Positions 21,887 through 32,232 of a stretch of DNA of 64,000 bases are shown one piece after another (position 1 is the first letter of the stretch; each line of letters starts with the position of its first letter). The notes below the pieces were generated by a model. It was given only the letters and a program-made list of their open reading frames with translations, had not been told where the DNA came from and did not search any database. Location of the stretch: assembly GCA_002633025.1 (NCBI GenBank), contig NMRB01000731.1, forward strand, positions 18,821-82,820. The letters run 5' to 3'. The translations under genes were made by a program, and so were the position numbers. This stretch comes from Notospermus geniculatus. Its lineage: Eukaryota > Nemertea > Pilidiophora > Heteronemertea > Lineidae.

Positions 21887-23176
21887 ATGGCGCCGGGCAA
21901 ACCCAACGTGGAGTTCCTCAGCTTTATTGTCTACCTTTTCTTCACAACAGTTGCAATGGCCATCAGAACTTTCTGGCGTCGCTTCACAAAAACTGGCAAA
22001 GTTTTGGAGAGAATAAAAAATGGCGAATTGTACGAGACATCGGCACAGGTTTACGACATCGCATTCAGAGGGAAACTACAAACCTACGAGCTTGCAATGT
22101 CACGAGATTTCTTTGGATTTAAAATGGTATTTGACCACCCTCGCTGTGTGTTAGCAGATAACGTCACACTTTATGCTGTTGATGAGAAAACAGCAACATT
22201 TGTTGTTACTCCGCCAGGTCTGGATGTTTACAACTCGGAGCAGGGATCATTTTTCTTCGTTGCCCAGTACAGACACGCCATTCGCTTCATCACCATGCCG
22301 ATCTGGGCGCTACATCGACTTGCAGCTGAGGTCGGTGACCCGAAGGTCAAGGTCATCCTGCTTACAAATACGGGACGATGCGGTTCAACTATTCTATCAC
22401 AGATTTTTGAGACATGTCCAGGCGTTATATCTATCAGTGAACCAGACTCTATCACATCGTGTGACTTCTTACGACTGACGTTGAAAGAGGACGATTACAA
22501 AGCTGTGGTTCGGAGTGCGTTCCGATTACTTTGTAAACCATCCCAACAACGTGAGGCCACATCATGCTTGCTAATCAAGACAAGAGTTCAAAGCATTGCA
22601 CAAGTGCCCGTGTTGTCCGCCATGTTTCCTGACGTCATCCAATTGTTCATGTACCGGGACAAAGTGGAGACCTTGCTCTCCAATGCACGTTTATTTTCCG
22701 TCATGATGTCAGTACCCTTTGCGAGATTTCGTCGTGTATTCGCCGATAAACGCGTCATATTTGGTGACGTCGATTGCACGTGGACGGAAGAGGAGGTAAA
22801 AACGTTTGATGTCATGAACATCGCCTGCTTTCGCGTATCATGGTCAATCTACTGCTATCTTAAATTATACAACACAGGAATAGATATTGCAGCAGTTAAG
22901 TACGATGATATTATAAGGAACCCAGAAGTGGCTTGTCGATCCATCTTCAAACATTGTAAACTACCGGAGGAGTTTGTGCCACAGGCAATCAAAGCATTAG
23001 AGAAAGATTCTCAACGTGATTTGAACATCGGCCGTAAGGGGCGCGCCGGTCGTAAGAGGGAGTCGGTGACTCCGGAACTGTTGGCAAGATTTGATAACTA
23101 CTGTAGAAGGATAGGGATTCCATTGATGAGTGACCCTACACCCTTTCCCAATACCATAACAAACCAGCCGAACTAA
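21887..23176 (+). CDS. Sulfotransferase-like membrane protein, paralogue 2
   Basis: Intronless frame of 429 residues in tandem, same strand, 868 bp after paralogue 1. It has the same architecture: N-terminal hydrophobic anchor (FLSFIVYLFFTTVAMAI), P-loop ILLTNTGRCGSTILSQIFE, and an RD motif in LFMYRDKVETLLSNA. About 240 bp covering RDFFGFKMVFDHPR through the P-loop, and the last 300 bp, are nearly identical in DNA to paralogue 1. The N-terminal 75 codons and the region after the P-loop differ at many sites. CATTTCAG at 21829-21836 may be the acceptor of a 5' UTR exon, with the ATG 50 bases further on. Both copies look intact. Confidence 0.75.
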   Translation: MAPGKPNVEFLSFIVYLFFTTVAMAIRTFWRRFTKTGKVLERIKNGELYETSAQVYDIAFRGKLQTYELAMSRDFFGFKMVFDHPRCVLADNVTLYAVDEKTATFVVTPPGLDVYNSEQGSFFFVAQYRHAIRFITMPIWALHRLAAEVGDPKVKVILLTNTGRCGSTILSQIFETCPGVISISEPDSITSCDFLRLTLKEDDYKAVVRSAFRLLCKPSQQREATSCLLIKTRVQSIAQVPVLSAMFPDVIQLFMYRDKVETLLSNARLFSVMMSVPFARFRRVFADKRVIFGDVDCTWTEEEVKTFDVMNIACFRVSWSIYCYLKLYNTGIDIAAVKYDDIIRNPEVACRSIFKHCKLPEEFVPQAIKALEKDSQRDLNIGRKGRAGRKRESVTPELLARFDNYCRRIGIPLMSDPTPFPNTITNQPN

Positions 23177-23198
23177 TCAGCATCGACGTTTGACACTG

Positions 23199-23326
23199 TA
23201 CATCACGAGAGGTTTATACTTTTGGTAGCTCGACTTGAAAGTGCCAGCCTGAAGAAGACCCCGGTTGGAGTCGAAAATTCGCAAAATTTCTGGGGGACGA
23301 CTTCGGTTATTATATCTACATCACGA
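23199..23326 (+). mobile_element. 108-bp insertion with 10-bp target-site duplication and hammerhead-like core
   Basis: TACATCACGA at 23199-23208 is repeated at 23317-23326 and brackets 108 bp. The equivalent 3' flank of paralogue 1 has a single CATCAC...AGAGCAGAATA, which is the empty site. The insert contains CCAG, C, CTGAAGA, a stem GACCCC/GGAGTC, GAAA and CTGG, the same layout as 4933-4986 on the minus strand. Confidence 0.7.
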
Positions 23327-24044
23327 AAGAGCAGAATACCAAACTACTTTGATCCGTTAGCAGATGGCTAGAAGTCCAGGCCAAAGCAGAATCACAAATT
23401 CTTCGAAAAATGCGGACGGTGTTCATGTTTTGAATGAGCCAAAAGAGCAAACTGATCATACGGCGTGGAGAAGACCACCTATGTGAAGGGTTTTCTGTAA
23501 CGTCTCGGGCTTTAGGTACATGTACGTGTACATTACTTGACTGAAATGCCGCTGGCAGTGAGGCTTTAGAATGATGTCTGGCTGCCAAATACGAGGCTAT
23601 TTTTGGGGAATGGTATATACTGTATGGATTGCTGAGTATTTTGTTGTCATGCAACGTCATATCGTCACACAAGACCCATTGAGAATTCATTTGAATGTAA
23701 AGGTTAGACTAGAGTCTAGGCCTCGTGGGAAAAGGGTACTAATGGCTTGCCCGTGGACATGGGCGACGAGGAGTTGATGGCGGGAAACTATTAATATTTG
23801 TTCTATCAGAGAATGACTGTATGTTGACATCGTGTTGAAATGTCAAATAGGAAACAGGCAAGGTGGTGGAGTTTTGGAGTTGTTTACTGACTTGTCGGTC
23901 TGCCCACAGGTCACAGGATCACTGCACTTCTTGTTAATCTCGTGAAGATGGTCCGCGCGCACGCGGGAATCTCAGTGACGTCATTTCTGCGAGCCGTCCT
24001 TTTCATCACTTGAGACGTTTCAGCGCTGTCATCATAACCAACCC
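23327..24044. other. No gene recognised
   Basis: Only short frames with no splice support. TACATGTACGTGTACATT at 23517-23534 is near-palindromic. Confidence 0.45.
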
Positions 24045-24422
24045 TAAACTCCCTACGCAGTTGTGTACCGCGCCCCCTTCGATTTACCCGCTCTCCACAA
24101 CTGCTTAACTTCGTAAAATTCGCTGCGTTTGTTCAACAGATGGCGCTGAGAGAGTCGACCAATGAGAGCACCGAGCAACCGGTAACCAAGCTGGCCTGAG
24201 ACACTTTTTCATTGGCCGAGCGGTTCGTAGCCATGGTAGCACAAGAACATCCGTTGCCAACGGGCCAAAAAGTTCTGAAAGCAGCGTGCTGATAGGCTGT
24301 AAAACTCGCGCCAGGCCCTGACGCCATCTGTTGACCAAACGCGGCGACTTCCACGAAGTAATGCAGTTGTGGAGAGCGAGTAAACCGAAGGGGGCGCGAC
24401 TCACAACTGCGTAGGGAGTTTA
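24045..24422. mobile_element. MITE with 70-95 bp TIRs, copy 2
   Basis: Ends TAAACTCCCTACGCAGTTGT and its inverse. The interior is the inverse of the 14643-14996 copy (AACGGATGCTCTTGTGTTACC / GGTAGCACAAGAACATCCGTT). This copy keeps both full ends, while copy 1 lacks the GCAGTTGTG block on its right. Confidence 0.87.
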
Positions 24423-24579
24423 AACCAACCCTTCATTAAGTAAGGTACCATACTTCAACTCATCATTCTTTTTTATGTGTAAGAACAGTCTCAATGCCTA
24501 ATTGGTAACTTACATCATTCAAATAGATAGATTTGAACAGTCTTGTCGAGCATGCATTGAAACCAAATCATGATCAACC

Positions 24580-25040
24580 TCGTCATCGCATCCTCCCACA
24601 GCAGGAGTTTTTACCTCGCTCCTCTTCATCCGCTCACACAAACCCCTGCTGAAATACAACGGCCAGTGAATCTGATGTGGCTGTTCCTTACTCCAGTTGC
24701 ACTCCCTGTATTTTAAGGATGACTGGAGAAGTACAAGTTTCGTGGTTTTACCCAGTTTGATTTTAAAGTTTTATCCTTTACAAATCACTTACATCTATCC
24801 AAAATTGACTGAATTTTATCACAGAGGTTCTTCCTGTCTATAGGAAAGATTCTTATTATTTTTGATTGTTATTATGAGTCATAATTATTTAATATTGACA
24901 CCCTGAAAATGCTGCATTCTGATTGGGCAGTGGTTTTCTGACCGCCTCTGCCTGCCTGGGAGGCCCAATTTCAGCAGGGCTTTGTGTGGAGTGTATGAAG
25001 AGGAACGAGACCAAAGCCCTGCTGTGGGAAGATGTCGTCA
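24580..25040. mobile_element. MITE-like element with about 65-bp TIRs
   Basis: GTCATCGCATCCTCCCACAG at the left and CTGTGGGAAGATGTCGTCA at the right. Both continue through CCTCTTCAT and its inverse. Confidence 0.75.
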
Positions 25041-25605
25041 TCGTGAATTAGCGCTGGTATATGGTGTACATACGCCTGTAAACCTGTAAACGAGGTTGCC
25101 TCAAGGTCAACGGTAACGTCGGCCGCCACGAGATAGAAATGAATGCATACAGTGGAGCTTTAAAGTCTTGGTTCACACAGCGTGCGAACACGAACGCAAA
25201 CATGGTAGGAGCTTGGTCGTTCTGAACTTGTCACTCCCTTCCTGTATTCAAGGTCGTACTATATGAACAGGCTTTTAGTCGCATTGGACTCCGCGTTTAA
25301 AAAAGTGCTTCTTCGAATATGATAAAAGGTTGTACGGAGAAAAAGGATAGCTCAAAATACTTCTATACGTCAATCGAATGCAAAAATAGGAAAAACGGGT
25401 TGTCAGATGGAATACATGGCGGACCGGTATACTCTTGTTTTTCAAAACGCATACGGTATCGACAAGGTGAGCGAGACTGTTAAAAAATGACTATTACGAG
25501 GAACACCTACTCTCTTAATGTTGGAGAGTGAAATTTACTCATTTGGAGTGAGCCAGGGACCACTCCATGAAGTTACTCCATTTAGAATGAAAGGCGCCAC
25601 TGATA

Positions 25606-25719
25606 TATTGGCATTTGAAGCAACAAAAATACAACCAGACCTATTGTCTCTGTTAAAATTCAAAAATAATGAGAAAGACAATAGGTCTGGTCGTATTTTT
25701 GTTGCTTCTAATGCCAATA
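25606..25719. repeat. Hairpin with 43-bp arms beside the assembly gap
   Basis: TATTGGCATTTGAAGCAACA...TTGTC at 25606-25648 and its inverse at 25677-25719, with about three mismatches. N starts two bases after the right arm. Confidence 0.88.
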
Positions 25720-25720
25720 C

Positions 25721-26433
25721 NNNNNNNNNNNNNNNNNNNNNNNNNNNNNNNNNNNNNNNNNNNNNNNNNNNNNNNNNNNNNNNNNNNNNNNNNNNNNNNN
25801 NNNNNNNNNNNNNNNNNNNNNNNNNNNNNNNNNNNNNNNNNNNNNNNNNNNNNNNNNNNNNNNNNNNNNNNNNNNNNNNNNNNNNNNNNNNNNNNNNNNN
25901 NNNNNNNNNNNNNNNNNNNNNNNNNNNNNNNNNNNNNNNNNNNNNNNNNNNNNNNNNNNNNNNNNNNNNNNNNNNNNNNNNNNNNNNNNNNNNNNNNNNN
26001 NNNNNNNNNNNNNNNNNNNNNNNNNNNNNNNNNNNNNNNNNNNNNNNNNNNNNNNNNNNNNNNNNNNNNNNNNNNNNNNNNNNNNNNNNNNNNNNNNNNN
26101 NNNNNNNNNNNNNNNNNNNNNNNNNNNNNNNNNNNNNNNNNNNNNNNNNNNNNNNNNNNNNNNNNNNNNNNNNNNNNNNNNNNNNNNNNNNNNNNNNNNN
26201 NNNNNNNNNNNNNNNNNNNNNNNNNNNNNNNNNNNNNNNNNNNNNNNNNNNNNNNNNNNNNNNNNNNNNNNNNNNNNNNNNNNNNNNNNNNNNNNNNNNN
26301 NNNNNNNNNNNNNNNNNNNNNNNNNNNNNNNNNNNNNNNNNNNNNNNNNNNNNNNNNNNNNNNNNNNNNNNNNNNNNNNNNNNNNNNNNNNNNNNNNNNN
26401 NNNNNNNNNNNNNNNNNNNNNNNNNNNNNNNNN
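25721..26433. other. Assembly gap, 713 N
   Basis: Run of N. Any open frame crossing it is meaningless. Confidence 1.
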
Positions 26434-27059
26434 AGAAAGAGCGACTAATTCACCAACGGTGTGTACGATTTTTGACCTTTTACTCCAGAACGTCATATAT
26501 CGAGTGTCAACCCTGTCTGACATCTGATATTTCAAAAAAAACTTATCACAACAGCCGAAACTTGGGATTGCCTACAGGAACTTCCATTCGGGCCTTTCCC
26601 GCGTCTTTGTTGGCCGATACCGCGCCATTTTTCTGTTACCGTACACTGTACGTCTCCTTTTTTCAAAACAGCCCTACGCCACAGGATACAAAAGCCGGGG
26701 AGGGGGGCTCGGTTTTGCTGGCAGAATTTTTCCCGATGTGCTGTAGCATTTCAATAGGCCTATAGAAGCTTCCTTGATCATAGCGCGTCGGTAGCCCGCG
26801 GGCGAAGTAGACATTCACTCTATGTATCTACTCGACCTGCTGGTATTTTGGGCTATGGAAGAGGGCATATCAAGCTACTCATGTTCCTCACTTGGGTGGG
26901 GTCTTTTAGTTGCAAAGGCACGAGGTCCAAGGCACTACGGCGTACTGTCTCATGTGACGGACGTGAAGAGCCAGGGAGGATTTTAAAATCCGTTATTGCC
27001 CAGGAAGGAACCCGGTGTAACGTTTTTCAGTGAGGGCTGTGTGCTAGTGTGACACTAGT
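26434..27059. other. No gene recognised
   Basis: Short frames only. Its end (CGTTTTTCAGTG, GCTAGTGTGACACTAGTGAGG) resembles the 5' part of repeat family R1. Confidence 0.5.
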
Positions 27060-27204
27060 GAGGTTTAGAAATCAAACGATAAACGTAAACGTTAACGACA
27101 ACGTTATTATTGTGCCGAAAATGCAGTATAAAATCTGGTTAATGTGTAGTATGAAAAATAACGTTGTCGTAAAGTTTATGTTTATCGTTTGATTTCTAAA
27201 CCTC
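27060..27204. mobile_element. Foldback element with about 48-bp arms
   Basis: GAGGTTTAGAAATCAAACGA...AACGTTATT at 27060-27108 and its inverse at 27157-27204, few mismatches, 48-base centre. Confidence 0.88.
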
Positions 27205-27209
27205 CCTAC

Positions 27210-27345
27210 TTACAATAGATTGTTGACGGGATAAAGCGCGACTTGACAATGGACGACACACAGAGAAACAGTCTTTTTTCCCAGTGTCTTCCAAACGATT
27301 GGAGTAACACAGAAAATGGCCACACTGAAAAACATTACACCGGAA
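27210..27345. repeat. Relative of the element at 40811-40980
   Basis: Shares GCGACTTGACAAT(G/A)GA(C/G)GACACACAGAG and TTCCAAACGATTGGAGTAACAC-type sequence with the intron element of DUOX. Ends are not clear. Confidence 0.6.
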
Positions 27346-27349
27346 CCTG

Positions 27350-27457
27350 GGCCGATATCCATAAACCTACTTAAGTCTAAGTGTGATACTCATCTTTGTT
27401 GAACACAAAAGATAAGTATCACACTTTGACTTAAGTATGTTTATGAATATGGACCCT
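27350..27457. mobile_element. Foldback MITE, copy 2 of 3
   Basis: Arms CATAAACCTACTTAAGTCTA / GACTTAAGTATGTTTATG and CTAAGTGTGATACTC / ATAAGTATCACACTT. Confidence 0.87.
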
Positions 27458-28132
27458 GCTGCTTACTAAGTGGACATGATAATCACGAAGCTATAACGGC
27501 TACTCCCAAGTTCGGACGTCAACAGGTCTTGGGGCCTTTTCGGAGGGGCAAATTTTGATAAAATGTTAGAATGTGCTGACTATGGGGTTAAATCGGAAGA
27601 CGTTTGAAAACTTAGGGCTCCTTTGATCAGAATTTGACCTTGTGAAATTGGCTCAAAAGGGAGACTTAACTCATTGTGTAAAATTTTGAATTTTTGAAAT
27701 ATCGTTCAAATATACATTCAAATTCATTGATATCTGCAACATGTTATATTTTTTTAAATCAGCAAACTCATCATTTTTTAAAAAGATGAGTATTTTAAAA
27801 AAGTATTTTAATTACATCCCAAGGGGACCATTGCACAGCACATGTGATGTCATATGTGTTCAATGCATATTCATGAAGGTACAACCAATAGGCCTAGGCA
27901 GTCACAGAATTAGCCCATTCACTACAAATGTCTTCTGCCTGTTGACACTAGTGACATCACAATTCATGGCAATGGTCTCCATGGATTGATAAAAATTCAA
28001 AAGTTTACGATGACTGGAGTCTCCCTTTAAATTATCACGTTTCAGAATGAATGTTTTTTGTAAGGGAGAAACGCGCTTAAATTCAAAACTACATGTATTA
28101 CGAAATAAAGGCTGTAATTGAAATTTTCCCAG
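27458..28132. other. No gene recognised
   Basis: AT-rich. The 82-codon frame at 27741-27989 lacks support. Confidence 0.5.
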
Positions 28133-28335
28133 CAGTTACCGAAAAAATGTTGCCAAAGAAAAAAAACTGAATACATACATGTAGAGTGCAATTAGCAAAA
28201 ACAGTTACCGAAAAAATGTTGCCAAAGGAAAACAACTGAATACATACATGTAGAGTGCAATAAGCAAAAAACAGTTACCGAAAAAATTTTGCCAAAGAAA
28301 AAAACTGAATAGATACATGTAGAGTGCAATAAACA
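28133..28335 (+). repeat. Tandem repeat, about 69 bp x 3
   Basis: Three units starting CAGTTACCGAAAAAAT at 28133, 28202 and 28272, each ending TACATGTAGAGTGCAAT. Confidence 0.9.
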
Positions 28336-29085
28336 CAAAGTATTACCAGTATAGGGTAGTTCAAAACTAAATATTACCTTAATGTAATTAAAGAACCAAG
28401 AAGATACGGCCTTTAAAACATGATTAAAGAAATGAAACTAAACGAAAAAGTGACAAAAATCTACTGGCCTACATTATCCTTTAATTAGAAAATTAACGGC
28501 ACATATTCTCAGATGGTCGGCATTTTTTTAAATGTAAACCTCACCTACCTTTTGTCGCCTGAATTCTCTTAGGATGCGAAGACCTCGTGTTCTCCCAGCT
28601 CAAATAAGCTGCTGCAACTGTGCGTGATATGAAAACACGTGTGTAGGAAAGCGGAGGCTGGTGGTACCAACCAGCAGCGCATGCGCGGGAATCCAATATC
28701 TGCGTGGAGTGTGGTTACTGGCTCCACCCAAATGTTGTTCGTCTCACATCGGCGGAATGGTCGGAAAATATTTTATCAGCAGGTTTTAAAGATAATATAT
28801 CACGACTTCATTGTTTACATTTTATGTTTGTAAACATGAATGTTTACATTATGTTATTTTGGACTTTTGGGACATGCCAACCCACCAAAATGAATACTTT
28901 TGGAATCAACAGAATTTCTAGAGGGGCATACCACCAACAATTTGCTCATAAGACAAAGAAAACCTGGACATAAACAAACAAAATGTAAATAAACAATGAA
29001 TGTCGTGGCCCGCGAAAATATCCGTGATATATTATCTTTAACTTTAGTTTTTAAGTTACACTTGATATTGCAGTATTCTCGTTCA
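28336..29085. other. No gene recognised
   Basis: Contains inverted TTTAAAGATAATATATCACG (about 28785) and CGTGATATATTATCTTTAAC (about 29022), 20-bp ends of a possible 260-bp element. No exon support. Confidence 0.5.
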
Positions 29086-29480
29086 AAACACAATTTCGCC
29101 GCGCGTTTGGCGAGTTTGGGAAGGCGAGGGAGCGGTTAGGGTAGGGCCAGGGTTGGAGTCAGGGTCCATATTTTTATATACATACTTTAGTCAAAGCGTG
29201 ATATTAATCTTTTGTGGTGAACAAAGGATAAGTAGTTTTATGAATATGGGCCCAGGCCTAGAAAGGTTTTGGGTAGCGGCAGACCTATATTTGACGAAAG
29301 TCATCAAGAAGTTTTCGGTTGCGGGCACAGCGATGGCTGGTTAGCTCAGGTGGTAGGGCGCTTGACTACTGATCACAGGTTGCTGGTTCGAATCCCACTC
29401 TCGACACCAGTTTTTCCATTCCTCACATTTCGTTTTTTATATTTTGGAGATTTTTTGAAGTCCAAAATGTGGTGGGAATA
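29086..29480 (+). mobile_element. tRNA-derived SINE, plus-strand copy, interrupted
   Basis: Matches the minus-strand SINE at 14205-14540: GGCGAGGGAGCGGTTA, AGGCCTAGAAAGGTTTTGG, A-box TTAGCTCAGGTGGTAGGGCG, B-box GGTTCGAATCCC, CACTCTCGACACC, then a T-rich tail. A 92-bp foldback MITE (29162-29253) is inserted between the first two blocks. Confidence 0.82.
29162..29253. mobile_element. Foldback MITE, copy 3 of 3, inside the SINE
   Basis: GGGTCCATATTTTTATATAC ... ATGAATATGGGCCC with inner ACTTTAGTCAAAGCGTGATA. The interior is shortened compared with the copies at 19115 and 27350. Confidence 0.8.
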
Positions 29481-30247
29481 AAAATTTCTCGAACGGGAGG
29501 GGATAAAATAGGGACATCATCATCATCTATCTTTCAAAGCGGAAAATATTGAAAACTAGATTGGTTAACGATTTTACGTCGGAAACGGCCGTATTTGATT
29601 CCTAGTGCTTCCTTTGTTACCAATGAACAAATAGACGAAAACCAATCCGTGATGGGTGAGCAATCAAAAGTGTGCAGCACTGCATCACAATGAGATAATC
29701 AGGGAAAGAATGATTGTAGAAACGTCTCGGTTTTTTTAGCTAAACTTGAAAACTTTTCGACAGTGCAGAGACCTCTTTTCCGTTTTTTATGAATAAGGCC
29801 ACATAATAGAAAATACTTGTTTAGCGTCCCGTCCCGACCTGAAAAATGCCAAGACCCCTGTATTTTTTTGTAATGCATTTTCCATTAAAAAATTGCCTAC
29901 TCTAAGATTTGAAAATAAAAAAAATTTTTTTGTTTTTGACCACTTTTCAGCTAAAACCAACTAAAAATAAAAATAAAAACCTCCCTCCCGACCCTGAAAA
30001 ACTGAAGTGCCCGGACGCTAAACAAGTCATTTTTTATCTGGCCTAAGGCAGAGAAAGAAAACAATAGGATTTTGTCCAATAAACTTCTCAGCATTCTTAT
30101 CTCGACCCCTATCTGGTTTTAGGGGTCCAATGGGTTGATGCAGCCGAAGGGATGTAAATGTAATGTTCTGTTTACGTCTTGGTACACTGTAGTGGACTAT
30201 GGATCTACTCAGCAATATTCTAAGCAAAAATATCGCTACACTGAAAT
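29481..30247. other. No gene recognised
   Basis: AT-rich with A/T runs at 29860-29990. No exon support. Confidence 0.5.
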
Positions 30248-30789
30248 ACAGTGGTGTGAATTAATATTCGAACAGAGGGAATTCAGCAAAATTTGTCACT
30301 TCGGTATTCCAATATCTATATCAAAAGTATTTGAAGTCAGTGTCCTAGATATGCACTCCTCTAGTCTGATATGTTTTCGCTGAATTCAGATGCTGGATAT
30401 CACGAGAGTGAAAATATCGAAATTTGACATATTGGAAAATATCAAAGACATCAAACTTGAATCTCAGGTGTATGAATATCAACTCTGTTTCCAAACGCTG
30501 TCAGGTAATACCCCCATTCAACATGTTGTTGCAAGGGGAAAAAATTCCGCAAAATATCCAGACAAAATGGTGATAACAGCAAATCTCAAGAAATGTCAAA
30601 TTTCGATATTTTCGCCATTCTCGTGATATGCAGTGTCTGAATTCAGCGAAAACATATCAGACTAGAGGAGTGCATTCTAGGACTGACTTCAAGTACTTTT
30701 GATATAGATATTGGATACAGAAGCGGCAAATTTTGCCTTTAATGAAAAGCTGAATTCCCTCTGTTCGAATATTAATTCACACCACTGTA
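30248..30789. mobile_element. Large foldback element with arms of about 180-190 bp
   Basis: Left arm 30248-30429 and right arm 30596-30789 are inverted copies: TACAGTGGTGTGAATTAATA, ATGCACTCCTCTAGTCTGA, TTTTCGCTGAATTCAG and others. The 166-bp centre has no long open frame, so it is non-autonomous. Confidence 0.9.
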
Positions 30790-31697
30790 GTTCGTAGCCA
30801 AAAGCAAGAATTTGCTGAGTGAAACTCCTTCTGATGCCTTGGCAGAAAGCGGATTACTCCTGCATCACTTTTGTTCTGCAAATGGGCTCTTGTGAACGAT
30901 TTCTCTTACTCAGTGCATCAAAATAGAAGGGAGTGACATTTTCTAGTGATGTGTTGTTTGAAATCGTATATCTTTGGAAAAAAATTAGCCGGGGTCAATG
31001 ATGTATGCGAGGCTAGGTGTGTCCCCAAGGAAGGACTTGCTTTGTTGTTCGTAAGAAATCAACCAGTATTAATCACTAATCCACATAACGGCAGGGATCA
31101 GCAGATTACAGCCATCCGACGGACATAAGATTTTCAACTGTGGTATTTTCAAAGCATAATGCACGTCGTCTCATATGACCCAGCAGTATTTGATGTTTTT
31201 TTCGAAGTCGATGTTTGTCCAAATCGCGAAGTGCATCATTTGTAAGAAAAAAAGGAACGTACGCCAAAGATTGGTAACCATACATGTATGTAACCTCACT
31301 CACATGTATTAGTTTTCTAGCCTTTTGAAACACGTCTTGTGATTGGTTCTCTGTAGATCACATGATTAATGCAGTCTTGAAGTAACCAATGGGATAATCC
31401 GTATGGTAATGTGTCATTTCTTGCCGTTCAGTTCTAAAAAAACTGTTAAATTCCTAAAGGTGCTGCACCTGAGAGTTTTCTCGTGCGACTTGCCTCTCAA
31501 TGGGCAATAGGAGCAGTCAGCCGCGCACATTGCCAACAGATGGCAGCAAAGTTCTAGCGGACCAATGTACAGGAAAATCTGCGTGATTGCTGCTCGATCA
31601 ATAATGACTTGGTCCGCTATATGCGTTGAATTGGGCCATAGTGACACCTATTGGTCAACTCGCTGACAGCTCCTATTGACCATGGTTGGTTTCCCAA
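30790..31697. other. No gene recognised
   Basis: Includes CTGAGAGTTTTCTCGTGCGA near 31470, a diverged end of the element at 31698. Confidence 0.45.
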
Positions 31698-31992
31698 AGA
31701 CGCTGCTCCACTTGACAGTTTTCTCGCAGAAGTTGGCTCACAATGGGCAATTCACCATTGTTTGTGTCGTGTTGGCTAAGGGCTGGTTGATTGCTCGCGG
31801 ACCGTCAAGCGCATGAAACTGATCGCCAGGTTTCCAAGGCGTGAATGTGCACACACATTGAAATTGATCATAGTCGGCGTAAAATCCGGATGGAGTATGA
31901 ACTAGCCCTTACGCTGAGACCAATGACACAAACAACTGAGTTGCCCATAGAGAGCCAACTTCTGCGAAAAAACTGTCAAGTGGAGGACCGCC
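31698..31992. mobile_element. MITE A (TTAA chain), host of MITE B
   Basis: Left CGCTGCTCCACTTGACAGTT...GAAGTTGGCTC and right GAGCCAACTTCTGCG...ACTGTCAAGTGGAGGACCGCC are inverted over about 75 bp. TTAA follows at 31993-31996. Confidence 0.85.
31778..31911. mobile_element. MITE B, nested in MITE A
   Basis: 134 bp (AAGGGCTGGTTGATTGCTCG ... GAGTATGAACTAGCCCTTA), nearly identical inside to 32397-32526 (GACCGTCAAGCGCATGAAAC, GATCATAGTCGGCG). Confidence 0.88.
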
Positions 31993-31996
31993 TTAA

Positions 31997-32228
31997 AGCC
32001 TAGGTCACATATCCACTCCGGGGCCCGTACGGCGACCGTACGGCGAGTAAAAACAGACATTTTGGCCAATTTCTACGGTGCCCAGTTTGATCTAGTTTAA
32101 TTTCCGCTTATCCATTGAGGCGATTTCGGCATAATTCAGCTTCGATCTGAGTTTCAGTCTCAAAAATCCACAGCAAGCCGCTGGGTGGGGAAAATCGTAC
32201 GGCGCCCGGTGGCATTTGTGACCCAGGC
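31997..32228. mobile_element. MITE D, flanked by TTAA on both sides
   Basis: AGCCTAGGTCACA ... TGTGACCCAGGCT TIRs. TTAA at 31993-31996 and 32229-32232 are its flanks, each shared with a neighbouring element. Confidence 0.8.
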
Positions 32229-32232
32229 TTAA

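Noticed and set aside
25518-26765. Long open frames of 259-415 codons across the N run
   Set aside because: They exist only because N codons are not stops. The real sequence on each side is short and unrelated.
29335-29409. tRNA gene
   Set aside because: Box A and B are present but the acceptor stem does not pair, and the sequence continues into a T-rich tail shared with the copy at 14.2 kb, so it is a SINE.
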